64,000 nucleotides of DNA from Paraconiothyrium sp. Pb-2020 (lineage: Eukaryota; Ascomycota; Dothideomycetes; Pleosporales; Didymosphaeriaceae). A model generated the notes under the pieces. The model did not search any database. It was not told the origin of the DNA and worked only from the letters and a program-made list of their open reading frames with translations. Shown in pieces: positions 23,273 through 34,160 of this stretch. The DNA lies in NCBI GenBank assembly GCA_022419385.1, contig JAJUBI010000004.1:1717286-1781285 (forward strand). Reading direction: 5' to 3'. Both the position numbers and the translations under genes were made by a program. Position 1 is the first letter of the stretch, and each line of letters starts with the position of its first letter.

Positions 23273-23865
23273 CTATTCCACCTCGCTGAAGTCAAAGGCA
23301 GGCCTGGTAAGGCTATCGTAGATACCCTTCGACAGATCCATACCAATGTTGTACACTTGGGCAAGGTACTTCTTCTGCGATGGATGTCAGTACGTGCGAG
23401 TGCGTTGGAGGGTATGGATATATACTTACCTGAATCTCAGAGTACTTGGCAAACTTGAGCATGACTTGAGCATGTTAGCGGTATTCTTGATCGTGTTCCG
23501 TTTCTCCTGCTCGCTCATGACCCTCGACCAAAGCTCCTTCGCCTGATCATAATATTCCTTATGCCCTCGTTCCAGTAATGGCGCTTCCGGCTCACGACAT
23601 TGTCGCTCACCTGGTACGGGGCCTCGGCAGTGTCTGATCGGAATCTGTGCACAGAGCTGTTGGGATCCACACGCATCTGTCCTTCGAACTTGAGGGATGC
23701 GTAAGACTTGGTCATGAACGGGCAGCTGACTGGAATTGTTAAGGTTCCCGCCGATGCGGTGATAGTGCGCATCCTTGATTGCGAAGCTGCGGGGGTTGCG
23801 AGGGGAATGTAGCCGTACGCCATGGTAGCGTAGTTGGAGCGGTAAGCAGGATGCATGGCCGTCAA
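23273..23865 (-). pseudogene. broken 3' fragment of a heme catalase gene
   Basis: The minus strand encodes the C-terminal part of a small-subunit catalase in several frames. In order: RSFAIKDAHYHRIGGN followed by a QLPV remnant (heme-ligand helix region, normally R-L-F-S-Y-x-D-x-x-x-x-R); then CPFMTKSYASLKFEGQMRVD and PYQVSDNVVSRKRHYWNEG in a second frame; then KEYYDQAKELWSRVMSE and KRNTIKNTANMLK in a third; then FAKYSEIQ, a normal 55-nt intron (23375-23429, GTAAGT..CAG), KKYLAQVYNIGMDL and FDFSEVE with a stop at 23273. Frame breaks sit near 23710, at ~23563-23566, and at an 11-bp tandem duplication (23453-23463/23464-23474). The Tyr that should coordinate heme iron reads Ile. The N-terminal ~60% of a catalase is absent upstream. 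Non-functional. Confidence 0.75.
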
Positions 23866-24302
23866 GGTGATTGTTTTCTGACGTCTGTCCCTACTGATGG
23901 TGCAGTTGCAGTGGAACGCGCACTATGTCAACAGGACGTCAGATGATTTCGCGTTGGCGCTAGAGCGCCGAGGCTTCGTTGTGTTCATGGGGAAGGTAAG
24001 GTTGCGTCAGGCCAATCAAACCAAGGCTGATCTCCGCTGTGCTGCCCAGAGGCCCGCGGAACTTCACCAGTAATCTTCAGCGTCGGCAGAGAACACCTGC
24101 CAATTGACAATTGAGGATTGCTCATCCGGTTGCAGCCTCTGTCCAGTTCATGTTGCTGTATCGTACCTGATACGTAGTTGTTGCGTTGAATCCCTGTACC
24201 ACCAAGCTAACGCATCGCGATGCATTTGGCTCAAATAAAATGCCGGCCCTGTTCTCGCCATCTCCCTGTCTGCTTAGAATCTCCCTATCCACAATCTTGT
24301 CG
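23866..24302. other. intergenic upstream of the HHE gene
   Basis: No catalase N-terminal motifs are found here in any frame. The upstream frame of the next gene stays open back to 24186 but has no features of a conserved start. Confidence 0.45.
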
Positions 24303-25083
24303 ATGAGCAACCTCAACATGTTCGCTGCACGCAACTTCGTAGCTCCAGTCGCTCGCGCTTCGTTTCGGCCTCAGATGCCTCGCATGCCAGTGCACGTCCA
24401 ACTATCGTCCTTGCGTGCTCGTGTTGCAGCAATGTCGACCATCAGCGACGTCATCATCCATGATCACAGGGAGCTGAAGCACTATTACAACGAAGTTGTT
24501 AATTCTCGAGACCACGATCATCAGGATCGATACGGAAACCAGTTCGTCTGGGAGTTGGCCCGCCACTCGATCGCCGAGGAATTGATTGTCTACCCAGGTT
24601 TCGAGGACTACCTTGAGGATGGTGAGGCTATGGCTGAGAGCGATCGCAAGCAACACCACAAGGTGAGAGGTCTTCGATGTGCCGGGCGTTGACTTCGCTG
24701 ATGACCCTAGCTCAAGGAACACCTCAAAGAATTCCAGCGCCTAAAATCGGAGGATCCGGAGTACATTCCAAAGCTCAAGACTCTCTACACCTTGCTAGAA
24801 CGACATATTGCTGAAGAGGAGAAGGAAGATCTTCCAAAGTTCGAAAAGGCGCTCAGCAGGCAAGATGGCGCTTCCGCAAAGCTTGCCGCTAACTTCCAGC
24901 GCACCAAGAATTTCGTGCCGACGCGAAGCCACCCCTCTGCTGGAGAGGTACGTAGCACCATTCTGAGCAGTCAAGCTCAAGCTTATGTACGATCAGAATC
25001 CCGCTTTCGAATCAGTCATGGGCCTGTTGGCAGCTCCTATCGATAGGCTTGCGGACATGTTCCGCAAATTTCCCCCCAAATAG
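24303..25083 (+). CDS. hemerythrin/HHE cation-binding domain protein
   Basis: Three exons: 24303..24662, 24711..24947, 24997..25083, with introns of 48 and 49 nt, giving 227 aa. Residues ~1-45 are rich in Arg/Ala/Phe and poor in acids (MFAARNFVAPVARASFRP), like a mitochondrial presequence. The HHE domain follows: IIHDHRELKHYYNEV, then RHSIAEELIVYP, KQHHKLKEHLKEF and LLERHIAEEEKEDLPKF. These His/Glu positions match the four-helix bundle that binds a di-iron centre in hemerythrin-like proteins. Fungal members are linked to iron, oxygen or nitrosative stress, but the role of this one is not known. The frame is open upstream to 24186, so a longer N-terminus is possible. Neighbours are a catalase remnant and a Cys-Pro repeat protein. 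Confidence 0.85.
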
Positions 25084-25927
25084 AGCACGAGGTGTTTCCT
25101 CCAAGCTTTGGGCGAGTATGGGCTGCGAATAGGGGTGACGTTTCAGTGTCGCCGTGGATGGACAGCAAAAGAAGATATGGCGATCAAGCCAAGGTATGCT
25201 CCGCTGTGTATATACTAGCAACAAGATTAGCAAAGAGCTTCGTCAGATCCTGGAACAACTCAATACCAAGTACCTTCAACGAGAAAATAATAACTGCTAA
25301 ACCATGGCCAAAGACCAACCAGATACACTTCCCTGAAGGCGCACCGATTCTCCTGCTACATCTCTTCCTCAAGCTAGAAGAGGTTTCCAAAAAAGATTTC
25401 ACTCCAACAAAAACAATGTGCCCGTCCAACGTTGAGAACCTGCGCAGGTAGATGAGCATGTTGATGATGGAGTCGTGGTTCACTGGCGCAGACAATACCT
25501 ATGCCATGTTGGCGACCGCGTCTCTCTGAATTTCCCTCGGTAGCAGTTTTTACGCAAATGGATATGCGCAACGTGCAAGCCGCCAAACATGTGGGCTGCT
25601 CAGTGAACAGGTTTCTAGACTAGGGAAAACCGTCAGTAGCGAGCGCGATAAACGATACATAGACGTGAGGTGGTTTACATTCGAGCTCGGGTCCTCAGCG
25701 CGCACAAAGAGGGGCCAAGGGCGCTTATGAAAGGAGGGCTTAAGGATCGACGTCTATTTTCATCCTTCACACAGGGTCCAATCTAGGAATCAGGACGACA
25801 CAATCGCGGGAACAATACAATAGGAGCTGATACGTGCATCTCTCACAGTTCATTGATGGTCCCTTCCTGTTTCCCCGTTCTGGGGATGCGTCATTGTGCA
25901 TCATGCTATATAAAGAGGTGTTGGTTG
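25084..25927. other. convergent intergenic region, no gene seen
   Basis: It lies between the 3' ends of the HHE gene and the amylase. There are short overlapping frames only. Confidence 0.5.
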
Positions 25928-27418
25928 TCAATGTTCGCACCAGCTCGTGCCATCGAGAAGATTGTAAGGATAGAAAACCATTGGCCTTCCTTCAGTCACT
26001 GTAGGCGTCAGATTTCCCGACTGCCCAACTGTCGTCCGCGTGCAGGTCAATAGCTCTATGACCTCAGTCAGTGGCGCAAACCCAGATTTCGTAATTTTTA
26101 GAGTGTAATTCCCGGCTTTGGCACCGTTGTTGTTGACCACCGTCAAGATCATCGCCCCCGCTGGTCCTTTCGCAAAAGCTACGTTGTGCGCATCGTAGTA
26201 AACTACAGTCGCCTTGCTTGTGAGAAATGATGTGACGATCGTCGATGCTTTGATTATAGCCATCTTTCGAATGGCATTCAATTTCTTGATGAATTTGTAG
26301 AGCTCTGCATCTGTGTTATAGCCGGACAGCCATATTGCCTCGCGATTCAAGGGGTCTTCGCCACCTTTCAAGTGTTGCTCCTGACCCTGGTAAATGATGG
26401 GAATACCGTCTTTTAACATTATGTATACGATGTTGTTTTTGACCAAGCTCATATCATCCGTGTAGCTGGCAAACCGCGGCTTGTCGTGGTTCTCCATGAA
26501 CTCCCCCACAAGACTCGTATCCCTGCAGAGTGCGCTTGTGTTCTTAAAATCATATAGCATATTATATGATTGGGCTCGAGTGTCATTGAAGAACCACACG
26601 GATGTGTAGTACGCCGGATATCCCAAGATTCCGTCCATGTATCTTTGATAATTGCAAGCGTACTGCGTGTAGTAGCTGGCAACCTCCCCTAGAGCGAAGA
26701 CTCCCGCAGCCTTGCCGAATGGTGGAAAGAAGGATTCCTCGATATTTTGAGCTGTATCTACACGAATGCCGTCGATAGAGTAGTTTGTGACTAGTGACTT
26801 AATCCAGGTATTCCACTCTGTCCGTACTTTAGGCAGAGTGGTATCGAGGTCGGGCAACGGGTTGACTTCTCCGCCGAGCCAGCACCGCTGTATCTGAGTG
26901 ACATTTGTCCAGTCATTAATAAAGCAAACGTTATGGAAGAACGAGCGATCATTGAAAGGGTAGAAAGTGCTGTAATCCGTGGTTGTCGCATTCCCGTCAA
27001 AAGCCATATGGTTTGGTACCACATCCACCATCAAATACATGTCGCGATCATGCAGTGCCTTTGCAAGCGTCTTCAGATCATCCTTGTTGCCAAACTTGTC
27101 ATTCAAAGAGTAAATATTCTTGGCGCAATATCCATGGTATGCTCGTGTGGGGTTGGAGACTTGTTCCACAACAGGAGAGATCCAGATCGCGTCGAAACCC
27201 ATGCCCTGGATATAATCAAGCTTCTGTGTAATACCAGCCCAAGTACCACCACAGAAGCCTTCGTAACCGGGTTCGCATGGTGCTGTCGTTGAGCCATCGG
27301 TTCTTGCAAACCTGTCTGTAAGGATCTGGTAGATGGATCGACTTCGCCACTGAGTAGATGTCGCGGCGTAAGTAACGTTGGAGAGGAGTATCAGGTAGTA
27401 GAGTATCCCGTGAAGCAT
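25928..27418 (-). CDS. secreted alpha-amylase, GH13
   Basis: A single exon of 496 aa, close to the length of Aspergillus Taka-amylase. The signal peptide is ~1-18 (MLHGILYYLILLSNVTYA). The (beta/alpha)8 landmarks are present: SIYQILTDRFA, GMGFDAIWISPV, DVVPNHM (residues 132-138), DGIRVDTA with nucleophile Asp221, FALGEV with acid/base Glu245, and FMENHDKPRF with transition-state Asp312. These fit the fungal GH13_1 extracellular alpha-amylases, which hydrolyse internal alpha-1,4 bonds of starch. The C-terminal beta-domain ends at ~490 and there is no starch-binding (CBM20) domain. Canonical ENHDN reads ENHDK here, a small deviation next to the catalytic Asp. Cysteines are paired as in secreted enzymes. 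Confidence 0.93.
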   Translation of the reverse strand: MLHGILYYLILLSNVTYAATSTQWRSRSIYQILTDRFARTDGSTTAPCEPGYEGFCGGTWAGITQKLDYIQGMGFDAIWISPVVEQVSNPTRAYHGYCAKNIYSLNDKFGNKDDLKTLAKALHDRDMYLMVDVVPNHMAFDGNATTTDYSTFYPFNDRSFFHNVCFINDWTNVTQIQRCWLGGEVNPLPDLDTTLPKVRTEWNTWIKSLVTNYSIDGIRVDTAQNIEESFFPPFGKAAGVFALGEVASYYTQYACNYQRYMDGILGYPAYYTSVWFFNDTRAQSYNMLYDFKNTSALCRDTSLVGEFMENHDKPRFASYTDDMSLVKNNIVYIMLKDGIPIIYQGQEQHLKGGEDPLNREAIWLSGYNTDAELYKFIKKLNAIRKMAIIKASTIVTSFLTSKATVVYYDAHNVAFAKGPAGAMILTVVNNNGAKAGNYTLKITKSGFAPLTEVIELLTCTRTTVGQSGNLTPTVTEGRPMVFYPYNLLDGTSWCEH

Positions 27419-29590
27419 GCTGAAAGGCGACAGTAAGACAGCTTGCCACCCGCGTTGCGTGAAGGAAACAGCAGATCAAGTTTCGGGCATTACCAAGTAT
27501 GCTAGATGCTAGAAAGCCGCTTCGTCATACAAATCGCACCTTGGATATTTAGACTGATTTCAACTCTCTTCGTTCTATCACACCTGCCCATTCCACCAGA
27601 AGTTGTTCGACCCGGTCAACGTCTTGTTGTATATTTCCGCCCAAGCTAGCTGATCGACAAGGTACGGCGATTGGTCGACACAGCCCAAGTTAATTTCCTT
27701 CGACAGGGGAATATACAACGTCGCATGTCGCTCTGATGAGTCCGCCCAGACTATTCAAGGAGTCTATTAAGGTGGTTCGTGGTTCTGATCTTGAGTTTGC
27801 GATTGATGAAGTTGCGTCATTGGGCTCCCACTTGGAGCGTAATTTTGCTTGATAGAAATCTCTTTACACGGGACGATATCCCATACATCCAACACTATAC
27901 CTTGGCATTCCAGATCGATTGAGTGACCAAACGCTCGGCGCGCGTGGTGAGCTCATCCCAGCAAGCGAACAGTGCACGAGTAATTAGCCACCGGGAAACG
28001 CTGTCCGGCCTACGGGACGCGAATATGCGAAGGGACAATGACAGCGAAGGAATTGAGGAAGGAGAGTATCACCATTAGTCCATGCGACCACCAGGTGGAG
28101 GGCGGTGCAACATTCCCGTGGTGGGACTGTTGTGAATAAGAAAAAATGGCACAAGGGCTTGTGCATTTAGAGAGGCAACCTCTACGTGGTCTGCCTAAGG
28201 GCTACAAAGAGTACTCGGATTATCGTGTTGAATTCAGATGCTGCATAGGTGCTTTCGACTGGTTATTGAAACCATACATATGGTACCCTTTTTTTATCCT
28301 TCTAGCCGATCCAGCACGTGTCAGGTATTTTTTCAGTGTGCTCATCGTGTCTCGTCGAATCCTGGCAAGCCCATTATCCTGCTGCAAGTCAGTCGTCGCC
28401 ATGGTTCCGTTACGTATTTGCCACAGGCAGGTCACTCTTGACTGCTCGCGTCATCGATCAATTGGCGTATGTCCTATCGGTACCTTGCAAAAGGTATGCC
28501 CCCTGAATTCCCATGGCTCTGGGTACCTTTTCGTAAATCCCAGGTATTTATGTTCTAAGGAAGGCTGATCAATGGCCTATCGACTCAACCGGTGCTTTTC
28601 GCAAGTTTGGTAGCCACAACCGATAGAAAACAAGAAAGCGCCGGACCCAGATGGAATTCTATTGCTTCTGTCAGCTTGTACATTTCTCGCCATCTAGTTT
28701 AACAGATGTAATATAGGAGTAGAACTCCACATAGGTTTCAATTACCTATGGTAACATTACGTATCCGACCGAGCCTATTAGATAGTGATGGGCCTCCGCT
28801 TTTCTATGATTTTTTCCATGGACAGTAGACGCAGAACTCCTGGAACCATAACAGTCAGCTTATTTTGGCAGCTTAGGTCATTGTATTAACGTCCACCAGG
28901 CCCAAAACTTATAGATCTAATAGGATATAGCTAAGATCTAGTCTTTGAGAGTACATATCTGCCAAACTTTTGCGGAAAGGACATCCAGAACCATAGATAG
29001 TGGAGACAGAACTTCTGGAACGCACAATATTGAATTTACGATTGCTCAATTAGGACCTATCTTGCTCGATTGCGTTATGTGATTTTTCACCTTCGATTTA
29101 ACTCACGCAGTATTAGGCACATTGATTCTAGCTTCATTTCTGGTAGAATACTGAAATGGTCGAACCTAGAATTTCAGCTTTCGCTATCTTTCCACTGCTA
29201 TTGTCTCTCATTCGTACTTGCCCCCGATATCACGGTCTAATTGACTTCTACTGTGAACCAAGAGGAGCCCAAGACGGTGATACCAGCTCTCATTACAGGC
29301 TTCAGTGGATAAGTTGCAACCAACTAGGGGCGAGGCCGGGTATATCGACCTTATAGCATTCTGGAGCATTTGGACTCAAGGAGGTCAGGGTCGAGCCCGG
29401 GGTAGGTGAGAGACCAGGCCGACTGTAATATTAGCATCATGGGGCTCAAGTGAGAACGAGTGCCAGGGTAGATATGGAAGTATTTCCCGCTATGGAAGAG
29501 GAACCATTACGCGGGTTATAAGACCAGATGGATGCAGGAGAAAAAAAGGAAGAAGAAAAATAAGGAGGTTGAAACCGGTCGCACTGTTAT
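27419..29590. other. gene desert, left part
   Basis: No frame shows a recognisable domain. The longest (140 codons, from 28146) overlaps antisense frames and has no conserved motif. From ~28650 the sequence becomes more AT-rich. Two loosely similar stretches occur near 28828 and 29003 (gacgcagaactcctggaacc / gacagaacttctggaac), suggesting old repeat debris. Confidence 0.45.
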
Positions 29591-29710
29591 GGACAAAAGG
29601 AGGGTTACCATTGTAGACGATTGACAGATTTACGAGGGGTTAGCCATGGTTGGACAAAAGGAGGGTTACCATTGTAGACGATTGACAGATTTACGAGGGG
29701 TCAGCCATGG
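29591..29710. repeat. 61-bp tandem duplication
   Basis: The unit starting ggacaaaaggagggttacc at 29591 is repeated from 29652. The copies 29591-29649 and 29652-29710 differ at one base (29641 t versus 29702 c). Near identity implies a recent duplication in non-coding DNA. Confidence 0.9.
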
Positions 29711-32700
29711 GCACAGCGGTTGAATGAGTAGGAATGTAAGACGGCGAGGACGTTAAGCAGGACCCCGACTTGTATCATGGGTTTCTAGATAATGAGTGTG
29801 CCGCTGCGATTGGAGCGTGATTTCCTACTTAGTCGGATGACGAAAGCGCTGGCGTATGCCCAGCTTATGAAGTTACCTGCAGCTCTTGATCACCTGGGCA
29901 CCCACTCCGTGAGGTCACCGTGCCAAAGACCCATGCAATGGCACATGTACAGGTAGATGTTGGGGATGGTGACCTCGACCCCGCCTACATGGCTCTCACA
30001 GCCTCTTGAGCAGAAAGAAAATCGGGAGAGAGCCGATTCCATTCAAGAATGGTCAACCTGATACTTTATCTGAATTATCCGGAATGGAAGGTTCTCCTAC
30101 TACTACCCAATCAGAGTCGCCCGCGTCGCACCCACACCCCAGATGTCCAATGAAATGCCAGCGAGAAAGCGGTTACGTGTCTCCTACAAGCCCAGGCTAG
30201 AGAGATGGGTGACTACACTCTTGTCAGCAGGTCGTTACGACGTAGATCATGACCAAGATGCATTCGGGTACACCAAAGACACCGCGGGTAATGAATCGGA
30301 GAAGATAGGCTCGAAGAGGAGTCTGGATAGGTAGGCTAGTCGTAGCGAAGAGTGCTTTTCAGCTACAGTAATAACTCCGAGCTTCAATTCTTAACCTAGC
30401 TATGGCGCTTGGTGGAAGCGATTTCTCTTCCATGTTAGTGATGCCGTAACAGAACACGACGCATGCTTTACCACAGGCGAAGAGGCCCCTACCTAAAGTG
30501 TATATCACTTCACCCTTGCTATGGTCCCCCATTCTCTAGTGCAGACTTACATGTGATTTTATCGAAGTGTAATAGCATCTGAACTCTCGTCGGACTCTTG
30601 CCCCCCTTAGCGTCGATCTTTCAGTTTCCTCGGGACTTGCTTCGCGACCCGAAAGGCACCTATCTTTGATGCTCGATAATATAACACGACTTTGAGATCG
30701 AGAACGTCTTCGTGTTATTTATTGGCCAGAGAGAGGACCTTCCCAACATTATCATTAAATCGCGCGACTTTGGTCTATCGACATTCTAGATTCCTCCAAT
30801 GCACGAACGCCGAGTTTGTTCGGGACACCGAGTTTGTGTGGTCGCCTGAGCAAACTTGGGAAGACGTGAGGATAGACCGGCTGGCGACGTGTGCGCGATG
30901 TATGGGCGACAGGATGTTACACTCATGAACTCGCGTATGTGTTTCCACTCGTTGTGAATCCTTGAGATTCGCAGGCACTGTTAGAGCACCATACCGGGTA
31001 CTTGTGCGCCTCCTGGGTAGATGATCCACAGGATAAGTTCGGGGCCACTAAAAGTTAGAGCGGAAACTCCTACTACCTACCTAGGTAAGGTAATTAATCG
31101 GCAGTCAGAACTTTATGACTATGATGCGAGGAGGAAACGAAACGACATCTAAACAATTTAACAAACCCAAATAATGCATGATGTCTGTATTGCGATTGGA
31201 CATGCAGAAGCGTCCGACAGCGGGAGAGCTGAATGGAAGCATCAAGGAAGATTATGCAGCGTTCTTGTTTGATGAGCTGAGAGCAGTAAGATGAGGCTCT
31301 GCAGGGAAAGAGAAGGGATGCGGAGAGCGAGGATGAATACGACGAGTACCTAGGAACCTGACGACCAGCTGAGGAGTGACGGAGCCCTGACATGTCGGCT
31401 TTTGAGAACAACCATGGCTTGAACTTTCGTCATGTTTTGATAACCATAGATTATGATGCAAGCGATAGCGCGCAACAAAGCATTGGGTTTGCATGATCCA
31501 GAGCATCAGTGGCCCTACAAAGGTTGACGTTGTCATGTAGGAGGCACGGGTCGGGTCCACTGGTCCACTCCAGGGCTCCAGGGTACATCGGCACGTGACC
31601 GTGTCCCAACCTCGGAACCTCGGAATGGGAAGTATCTGCCAAGCGCGCTAGTGATTAATGTGATCTCGGTTACACCTGCCATCCCCCCCTTTGGCGCCTT
31701 CTCTTCCAAGAAATTATCTCTCACTCCGTTATGATTCTACTACATCCTACGCACATCGAACCAATCTTTGACTTTATGGCTTGTTTTATACTGACACGGT
31801 CATCCTCAGGATGCGGAGATGTCTTTATGTTGTCACTCGGGCCCTACTCTGCGACTTCAAGAGGCTGAAGCCAGCCGTTGTCCCGGATGTCCCACTGCAC
31901 CGCTTGCTGATTAGTAAGTACGGCCCCTCGCGATGTACTCCGTCAGGATATCACTGGCACGACGTCTTGGGTATCGGACAGAACCATTTCTTCAGTCGGA
32001 ACCCATGGAAGACTCGATCAACAATTGGAAACTTGGCGTACGACGACTCTGGAGATTGTCGACTTTTGCAATTGCAAAAGCGACCGGGGGGGTTTAAATG
32101 TAGTAGATAGCCGTATTAACGAAGGCTATGCAATTATTTCGGAGCAGCAAAGGTACGTCAATACCCGTCCATTGCACACCCTTACGCCTCGGTGATGACT
32201 GGAGGCGACTCCATACACTTGAACTGTAGAAACTGCAGTCTACTGTCATTTTCTACGTTGAGGTTGGCTTATGCTAGCCCGAGTTGAGAGTGATGAGGAG
32301 CTGCAGGTTCGTTGAACGAGACCAAGAAAGCTCTGATAAGCGCGAAAAGATATGAAAGACACACTCAAGAAATAAGTTGTGGATAGCTGACTTTCTTCAG
32401 GTTTGCCCTATTGACCGACCTTTCGCGCGATGGTGAAGCTACTTTCATCCCTCTACCTTCGTTGAGTACTGGGCCGCAGTAATGCCCGGCTGCAATCTCT
32501 CGACCACAGCGAAGAGCGAGGTGCTGTGCACGCCACCAGGTGACATGCGTGCCAGGCGGCCACGGAGCGGTCACTAGGACGGGCAACCAGTGACTGGGCG
32601 AGTCCGCAGCGCCGGACTTCAGCTCACTGAGCTGCACCAATTTCCTATTCGGGATCCCGTTTGCACAGCTTACTTATTTCCGATTGAACGCCTAGAGAAT

Positions 32701-34160
32701 GCCAGCCTGCCATCAAAGCTTCTATCAGCACGTCGTGTTGGTCGTCTGCACATTGCGATGTGGCTGAAAGCTCCCATCAGTGACGTTCCCGACCCCACGC
32801 TCGGTCTCCGTCTAGAAGGCGCTGCAGAAAGCGTTATGGCTTCGCCAAGTGCTGCCACAAGCACAATCCTGAAGCTGAAGCGCGACCACCTTTCGAGCCT
32901 TCTTGCTGTGTGCTCGAATGGTGCCATGCATTCTCAGAGATGAAGCGCGGTCGTGGTCTGGATCGAGTATTCATCGTCTCCCGTTCTGCGCCATCACCTT
33001 CCAGGACGATCAACTGTCACCATGTCGTCCACGTCTCTGCTTGCGTGCAATGCCGAAGTCGTCTGTCGCGCTACATGGAACAACGCGGGGTATGTGGGTT
33101 CGCAGGGTGATGCCTCGTGCCTTCGAAAGCCACGGCGGCGGTGTCCCGGGAGCGTTGGGCAACACGCAGCCTCAGCGCGTTCGGCCAGGGCAGCGCCCAT
33201 TCGAATGTGCGATTTCGATCGACAGAGGGTCGTCGATCATTGCATCATGTCGTCCATTCTGCTCAGATCTTCAAGCGCTTGCGAAGGATAGCGGCGTGGG
33301 CGGTGCGCAGAAGAGATGCTCTCCTGTCGCATCCAAATAGCAAGAGGGCGGAGGCGGCGACTCGCGTCCACACGTCAGCGATCTGGACGGTGAATGTCCC
33401 CGACGGGCGGCAGGCGCGCACGTGATGTCAGCTGCCGTCGCGATGCACAGCCTGCGCGGCTGTCTGCAATCGAGTGTGAATGTCTGCGACGCAGGGCTCG
33501 TGTGGCTTTCCACCGGCCCTGCGCCAAACGCTGCCGCTGCCGGTCGCCAGGTCCCTGCCGCGCCTGATTGGCCCCGCGCGGCTTCTGATGCCGCTAGTCC
33601 CCACAGCTGTTTCATCAAACACCACATGGAGTGCGCGAAGACCGCGCGCAGCCACTCAAGTCCGACAAGCCTTCGAAACAGGAGCTGCCATGCGCCGCCC
33701 TCAGTGGTCGCAGACGATCGACCGCCTGTCCTCATTTGCGATGGCTTTGGGCGGAAATTGCGTACTGGCGGACTAGCACTTTTTATAGAGATGCCCTGTT
33801 CGCAGGATCTCGGACTACAGTCCTCACATCACCTTCCTTTCGTGCTTTTGTGTGCCCTTTCTTATACCACACACTCCCTTCGCTACATTCACTTCGCAGG
33901 ACGATCTTCGTACTGGTACCTTCTTTGTGTTCGCTTGTCATTTTTGAAACAAGAGCTCTTCTTTAGAGCGTTCATTCATTCACCCATTCACTCTTTGATT
34001 CACCCTCGACCAGTATTACCTAACGCTCGACGTCACCGAACAAACAATTTTCTCTGCGAGGACTATCTTCTACACCCGAGAAGGCAAAAGCCGACGGTTT
34101 CCTAACTCGGTCACACTTTTGCATACACCCACATTTACATTCAGATTTCCCACAAGCATC
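29711..34160. other. gene desert, right part, and upstream region of the GH16 gene
   Basis: About 4.4 kb without a convincing gene. Small frames at 30006-30334 are Ser/Pro-rich without a domain. From ~32.6 to 33.8 kb the GC content rises and long frames appear on both strands at once (e.g. 33422-34105 plus, 33271-33735 minus), as expected by chance in GC-rich DNA. The last ~200 bp has CATTCA/CACC-rich pyrimidine tracts typical of a fungal promoter or 5' UTR. Confidence 0.45.

Noticed and set aside
22786..23364. 192-codon minus frame
   Set aside because: It overlaps the well-supported CP-repeat exon and the catalase remnant in another frame, and its composition is not protein-like.
23375..23429. 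All catalase frame breaks considered as introns
   Set aside because: Only 23375-23429 has proper splice sites. The other breaks are too short for an intron, and one is an exact 11-bp duplication.
16606..25083. Biosynthetic (secondary metabolite) cluster
   Set aside because: No polyketide synthase, NRPS, terpene synthase, P450 or transporter is present; the dioxygenase-like protein is secreted and stands alone.
29580..29720. Tandem repeat considered as a CRISPR-like array
   Set aside because: Only two adjacent copies without spacers, in a eukaryotic genome; it is a simple tandem duplication.
33422..34105. 227-codon plus frame upstream of the GH16 gene
   Set aside because: It overlaps the pyrimidine-rich leader of the GH16 gene, has no domain, and has equally long antisense frames.
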